Positions 61,818 to 64,000 of a DNA stretch of 64,000 bases are shown here, in pieces (positions within the stretch are counted from its first letter, which is position 1; each line of letters opens with the position of its first letter). The translations under genes were made by a program, and so were the position numbers. Source of the stretch: Streptomyces camelliae (GTDB lineage Bacteria; Actinomycetota; Actinomycetes; Streptomycetales; Streptomycetaceae); NCBI RefSeq assembly GCF_027625935.1, contig NZ_CP115300.1, forward strand, positions 4,712,001 to 4,776,000, given 5' to 3'. Below the pieces are notes generated by a model. It ran no database searches. It had not been told where the DNA came from and saw nothing but the letters and a program-made list of their open reading frames with translations.

Positions 61818-62309
61818 TCAGCACTCCTCTTCCGGGTCGTTCCGGTTCAGCTTCTCCAAGTACTCGTGCGCCAGGTCCGTGGCCCTGGTGAACCAGTCGG
61901 TGACGACCGCCAGTTCCTCGGGGGAGTAGTCGGAGAACAGGTCTGTCAGCCGTTTGTAGTGGCCCGCGTACACCGCCTCGACGCGCGTGACGGCCTCTGG
62001 TACGGCGGCCACGCGGACCCGGCGGCGGTCGGCGGGGTCGGGGCGGCGGGTGACGTAACCGGCGCGTTCGAGGCGGTTGAGGATGCCGGTCACGGCCCCG
62101 GTGGTGACGTGCGCCCGGGCGGCCAGGTCGCCGGCGGTCAGCAGGTCGGCGCCGGCCTCCAGGACGAAGGCGAAGCAGGTCAGGTCGGTGACGTTCAGGC
62201 CCAGCCGGCGGGCCAGCTCCTGCTGTCCGATCAGGTGGGCGGCGATGAGGTGGTCCATCGCCGACAGCGCCTGGGCCGGGGTGGCGGGCGGTCGCGGCGT
62301 GCCGTGCAT
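61818..62309 (-). CDS. MarR-family regulator
   Basis: A 163-aa regulator. Helices of the MarR winged HTH: GLNVTDLTCFAFVLEAGADL, TAGDLAARAHVTTGAVTGIL, NRLERAGYVTRRPDPADRRR-VRVAAV (wing Asp-Arg motif). The C-terminal helices read EYLEKLNRNDPEEEC. ATG 62309 has GGGA upstream. Two direct-repeat motifs upstream (62323-62366) are candidate operators for autoregulation and for control of the divergent gene at 62396. Confidence 0.93.
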   Translation of the reverse strand: MHGTPRPPATPAQALSAMDHLIAAHLIGQQELARRLGLNVTDLTCFAFVLEAGADLLTAGDLAARAHVTTGAVTGILNRLERAGYVTRRPDPADRRRVRVAAVPEAVTRVEAVYAGHYKRLTDLFSDYSPEELAVVTDWFTRATDLAHEYLEKLNRNDPEEEC

Positions 62310-62322
62310 CTTTCGGAATCCC

Positions 62323-62366
62323 TTAGCTCGTGAGATATTCGGGATGTAACTTCTTAGTTCGTGAGA
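62323..62366. promoter_or_regulatory. Paired direct repeats TTAG(C/T)TCGTGAGA
   Basis: TTAGCTCGTGAGA (62323-62335) and TTAGTTCGTGAGA (62354-62366), one mismatch, start-to-start 31 bp, about three helical turns. They lie between the divergent MarR gene and the gene at 62396. Confidence 0.75.
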
Positions 62367-62395
62367 GAGTTTGTGGCTCGTCTCTGGAGGCGGCT

Positions 62396-62743
62396 ATGAG
62401 TCTGTACGACGAGGGTCACACGATCGCCGGCTGGACCGGCTTCGGCATCGCGACCGTGGGTGGAGCGGTGATGGGGCTTGGGGTGTGCACGGCCTCGCTG
62501 CCGGTGGTCGGGGGCGGGTCGGGTGTGGTTGCCGTCAGTGTTCTCGTGACCTGGTTTCTGCATCTGTCCGGCTGGGGGAAGCCGCCGGGGGTGCGGCCTC
62601 GGGGGGAGTGGGGGATGTGGGTGCGGGATGTACGGGCACGGGAGGGGCATCCGGGGTGCGTGAGCTGTCGGTTGGCGGGGCGGGGGCGGAGGGCTTCTGG
62701 GGTGGTTCCTGCTGAATCGATACCTCTGTCCACTATCGAGTGA
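62396..62743 (+). CDS. Small membrane protein of the HGxxPAAW type
   Basis: A 115-aa protein, with GEGHTIAGW-like N-terminus (YDEGHTIAGWTGFGIATVGG) and two membrane segments (VMGLGVCTASLPVVGG, GVVAVSVLVTWFLHLSGWG). The cytosolic C-terminus carries GHPGCVSCRLAGRGR with a Cys pair. It resembles the short HGxxPAAW membrane proteins found near Trp and other loci in Streptomyces, though its N-terminal motif varies. GGAGGCGGC precedes ATG 62396. The MarR repeats are just upstream. Confidence 0.75.
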   Translation: MSLYDEGHTIAGWTGFGIATVGGAVMGLGVCTASLPVVGGGSGVVAVSVLVTWFLHLSGWGKPPGVRPRGEWGMWVRDVRAREGHPGCVSCRLAGRGRRASGVVPAESIPLSTIE

Positions 62744-62809
62744 ACGTACGTTCTGCGCACGGCAGTTGGTCGGCGTCGCCTCTAGCTTCCGGAGTGGAGG
62801 TGATGCTCG

Positions 62810-63781
62810 ATGTACGAGCAGAACGAGACTCCGCCGGAGCAGTCGGCGGGGAAGAAGCAAGACGCGATCGACGTCAACGACTTTGTCTTCGCGGCCACCG
62901 GGGCACGGGTGCGGAGGCTGACCACGCCGGAGGGGGAGCACTGGTTCCCGGCGGCGGATGTAGCGGCCCAACTGGGGTACGCAAACACGCGGCAAGCCTT
63001 GTTGTGGCATGTTGCACCAGATTGCAAGCAGTCCCTCGGCGATCTTGCACGAAGCGTCTATACAGCAGACGCTTTGCGCAAAATTGCAGGTCACGGGCTC
63101 AAAAAGTCTATGCGGATGGTGAATCTCGGTGGGCTGATCGCCCTCGTCAACGGCTGCACCAAGCCCGAATGCGCCCCCTTCAAGGCCTGGGTCAGCGAGG
63201 TCATCGAGACCATCCAGCGCGACGGTTCCTACTCCCTCGACCCCGCCCCCGTGCAACCCGCCCCCGACGGCCGCACCGCCTACCTCATGCCCCAGGAGGT
63301 CGCCGACGTGATCATCCGGCTGGAGGAGCGGAACATCCAGGCGGACGAGGCGCTGGCGGTCGCGCAGGTCGAGCGGCTTGAGCAGATGCGCCATACCAAT
63401 GAACAACTGGGCCGTACCAATGAACAACTCGGCCGTACCAACGACGTCCTCGGCCGTATCGCCGACACCCTCGACCTCATCGCTGACCGGCTGCGCCCTT
63501 CCACCCCGGGGCCGACCCCGCCGACGATGACCCCCCAGCAGCTCCTCGCCACCTGGCGGGCCAAGAACCTGGTCGTCACCGACGACGTGCACGCCGTCGC
63601 CGCCTATCTCGCCCCGGCGCTGCTGCGCGGCCCGGTGCACTGCCGGCTGGAGGACGTCGCGGACCGTACCGGGCTCACCCTCGACCGGGTCCATGACTGC
63701 GTGCGCATGCTGATCAAGCGGGGCTGCATGCGGCAGAGGGGGCTCGCGGAGGGAGGAATGCCGGTGTACGTGCTGCCGTAG
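62810..63781 (+). CDS. BRO-N domain protein (phage-antirepressor-like)
   Basis: A 323-aa protein. Residues ~22-120 form a BRO-N domain (VFAATGARVRRLTTPEG, HWFPAADVAAQLGYANTRQAL, IAGHGLKKSMRMVNLGGLIALV). A coiled coil follows (~185-225, TNEQLGRTNEQLGRTNDVLG). The C-terminal ~90 residues resemble a winged-helix (QQLLATWRAKNLVVTDDVHA, CRLEDVADRTGLTLDRVHDC). Such proteins bind DNA. The segment 62990-63120 is clearly AT-richer and has four TTGCA words (63014, 63024, 63047, 63086). GGAGGTG precedes ATG 62810. Confidence 0.85.
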   Translation: MYEQNETPPEQSAGKKQDAIDVNDFVFAATGARVRRLTTPEGEHWFPAADVAAQLGYANTRQALLWHVAPDCKQSLGDLARSVYTADALRKIAGHGLKKSMRMVNLGGLIALVNGCTKPECAPFKAWVSEVIETIQRDGSYSLDPAPVQPAPDGRTAYLMPQEVADVIIRLEERNIQADEALAVAQVERLEQMRHTNEQLGRTNEQLGRTNDVLGRIADTLDLIADRLRPSTPGPTPPTMTPQQLLATWRAKNLVVTDDVHAVAAYLAPALLRGPVHCRLEDVADRTGLTLDRVHDCVRMLIKRGCMRQRGLAEGGMPVYVLP

Positions 63782-63797
63782 CGCGCACGATGCAAAC

Positions 63798-63836
63798 AGG
63801 CCCGAAGTCGCAAAACCAAGTTGCGGCTTCGGGCCT
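63798..63836 (+). terminator. Strong terminator after the BRO-N gene
   Basis: AGGCCCGAAG-T-CGCAA (63798-63813) pairs with TTGCG-G-CTTCGGGCCT (63821-63836) with one bulge and an 8-nt loop. It is followed by TCG, no U tract. It lies 17 bp after the stop codon. Confidence 0.8.
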
Positions 63837-63902
63837 TCGTGCACGTTACCCCGCCAATCGCTCTCAGCCCAGTGTCAGACCCACGTCCTACCCTCAAGAG
63901 TG

Positions 63903-64000
63903 ATGGCACACGAATGGAAATGCACCGGACTGCGCTGGTCGTCGGACGGTCCCGTGCTGGTGTGGGACGGCGGGCGGAGGAGTGCGCTGCCCTGGGGGAA
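63903..64000 (+). CDS. Start of a conserved protein (MAHEWKCTGLRWSSDGPVLV), partial
   Basis: ATG 63903 opens a frame to the window edge, reading MAHEWKCTGLRWSSDGPVLV and then WDGGRRSALPWG. The codon use is normal for the organism. A weak AAGAG (63895-63899) precedes it; GTG at 63900 is an alternative. Not enough is visible to assign a family. It is an independent unit after the BRO-N terminator. Confidence 0.45.
   Translation, partial: MAHEWKCTGLRWSSDGPVLVWDGGRRSALPWG

Overview
The window is high-GC actinobacterial DNA (GTG starts, GTGA stop/start overlaps, strong third-position GC) and reads as a Streptomyces chromosome. The order cydA-cydB-cydDC, serS, pheA, the copper/Sco operon, pepP and an HtrA protease matches, from memory, the oriC-proximal arm of S. 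coelicolor near SCO3944 onward. Three consensus parS sites in the first 3.5 kb, a near-parS site at 22.9 kb and clusters of DnaA boxes fit a position close to oriC. Gene functions come from protein motifs; nothing was searched against a database.

Layout. 1-7 kb: the end of an aminotransferase gene, a cyclophilin-like gene, then the cytochrome bd operon behind a perfect Rex operator and two parS sites, one containing the cydDC start codon. 7-13.7 kb: minus-strand housekeeping genes (HAD phosphatase, F420-type oxidoreductase, KptA, MerR, an EphD-like hydrolase/reductase fusion, an M24 protein). 13.9-17.7 kb: a four-gene double ABC-2 transporter operon and a small conserved gene. 18-21.7 kb: tRNA-Ser, HAD, serS, a 562-bp gap packed with DnaA boxes, pheA. 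21.8-28.1 kb: copper delivery and peroxidase genes (membrane protein, YcnI, Sco, PCuAC, CopCD, DtpA). 28-38 kb: signalling proteins (two HATPase proteins, a GAF/PP2C phosphatase, a MocR regulator), PepP, a PrimPol-like protein, a SEC-C protein and a GDPD. 38.6-49.7 kb: HtrA, tRNA-Ser, a second PrimPol protein, a small secreted Asn/Gln-rich protein, a ChsH2-ChsH1-Ltp2-like acyl-CoA operon, an ECF sigma factor, an acyl-CoA ligase, and an MFS/TetR pair with two operators. 49.7-55 kb: a 1,526-residue PAS/degenerate kinase/receiver protein with a huge disordered linker, and a subtilisin-inhibitor-family protein.

55.3-60.4 kb: tRNA-Ser and tRNA-Arg(ACG). A 55-bp direct repeat (55627-55681 and 60322-60376), starting in the tRNA-Arg anticodon and running past its 3' end, brackets a 4.7-kb decayed integrated island. 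It holds a frameshifted tyrosine integrase, a broken regulator fragment with an intact NUDIX gene, a small membrane protein and a glycine-rich secreted protein. 60.4-64 kb: a serine hydrolase, a MarR regulator with repeated upstream motifs, a small membrane protein, a BRO-N protein with a strong terminator, and the start of one more gene.

Most striking signals: the parS site containing the cydDC start codon, the DnaA-box clusters, the modular sensor with six repeated GRRR-type motifs, and the tRNA-Arg island.
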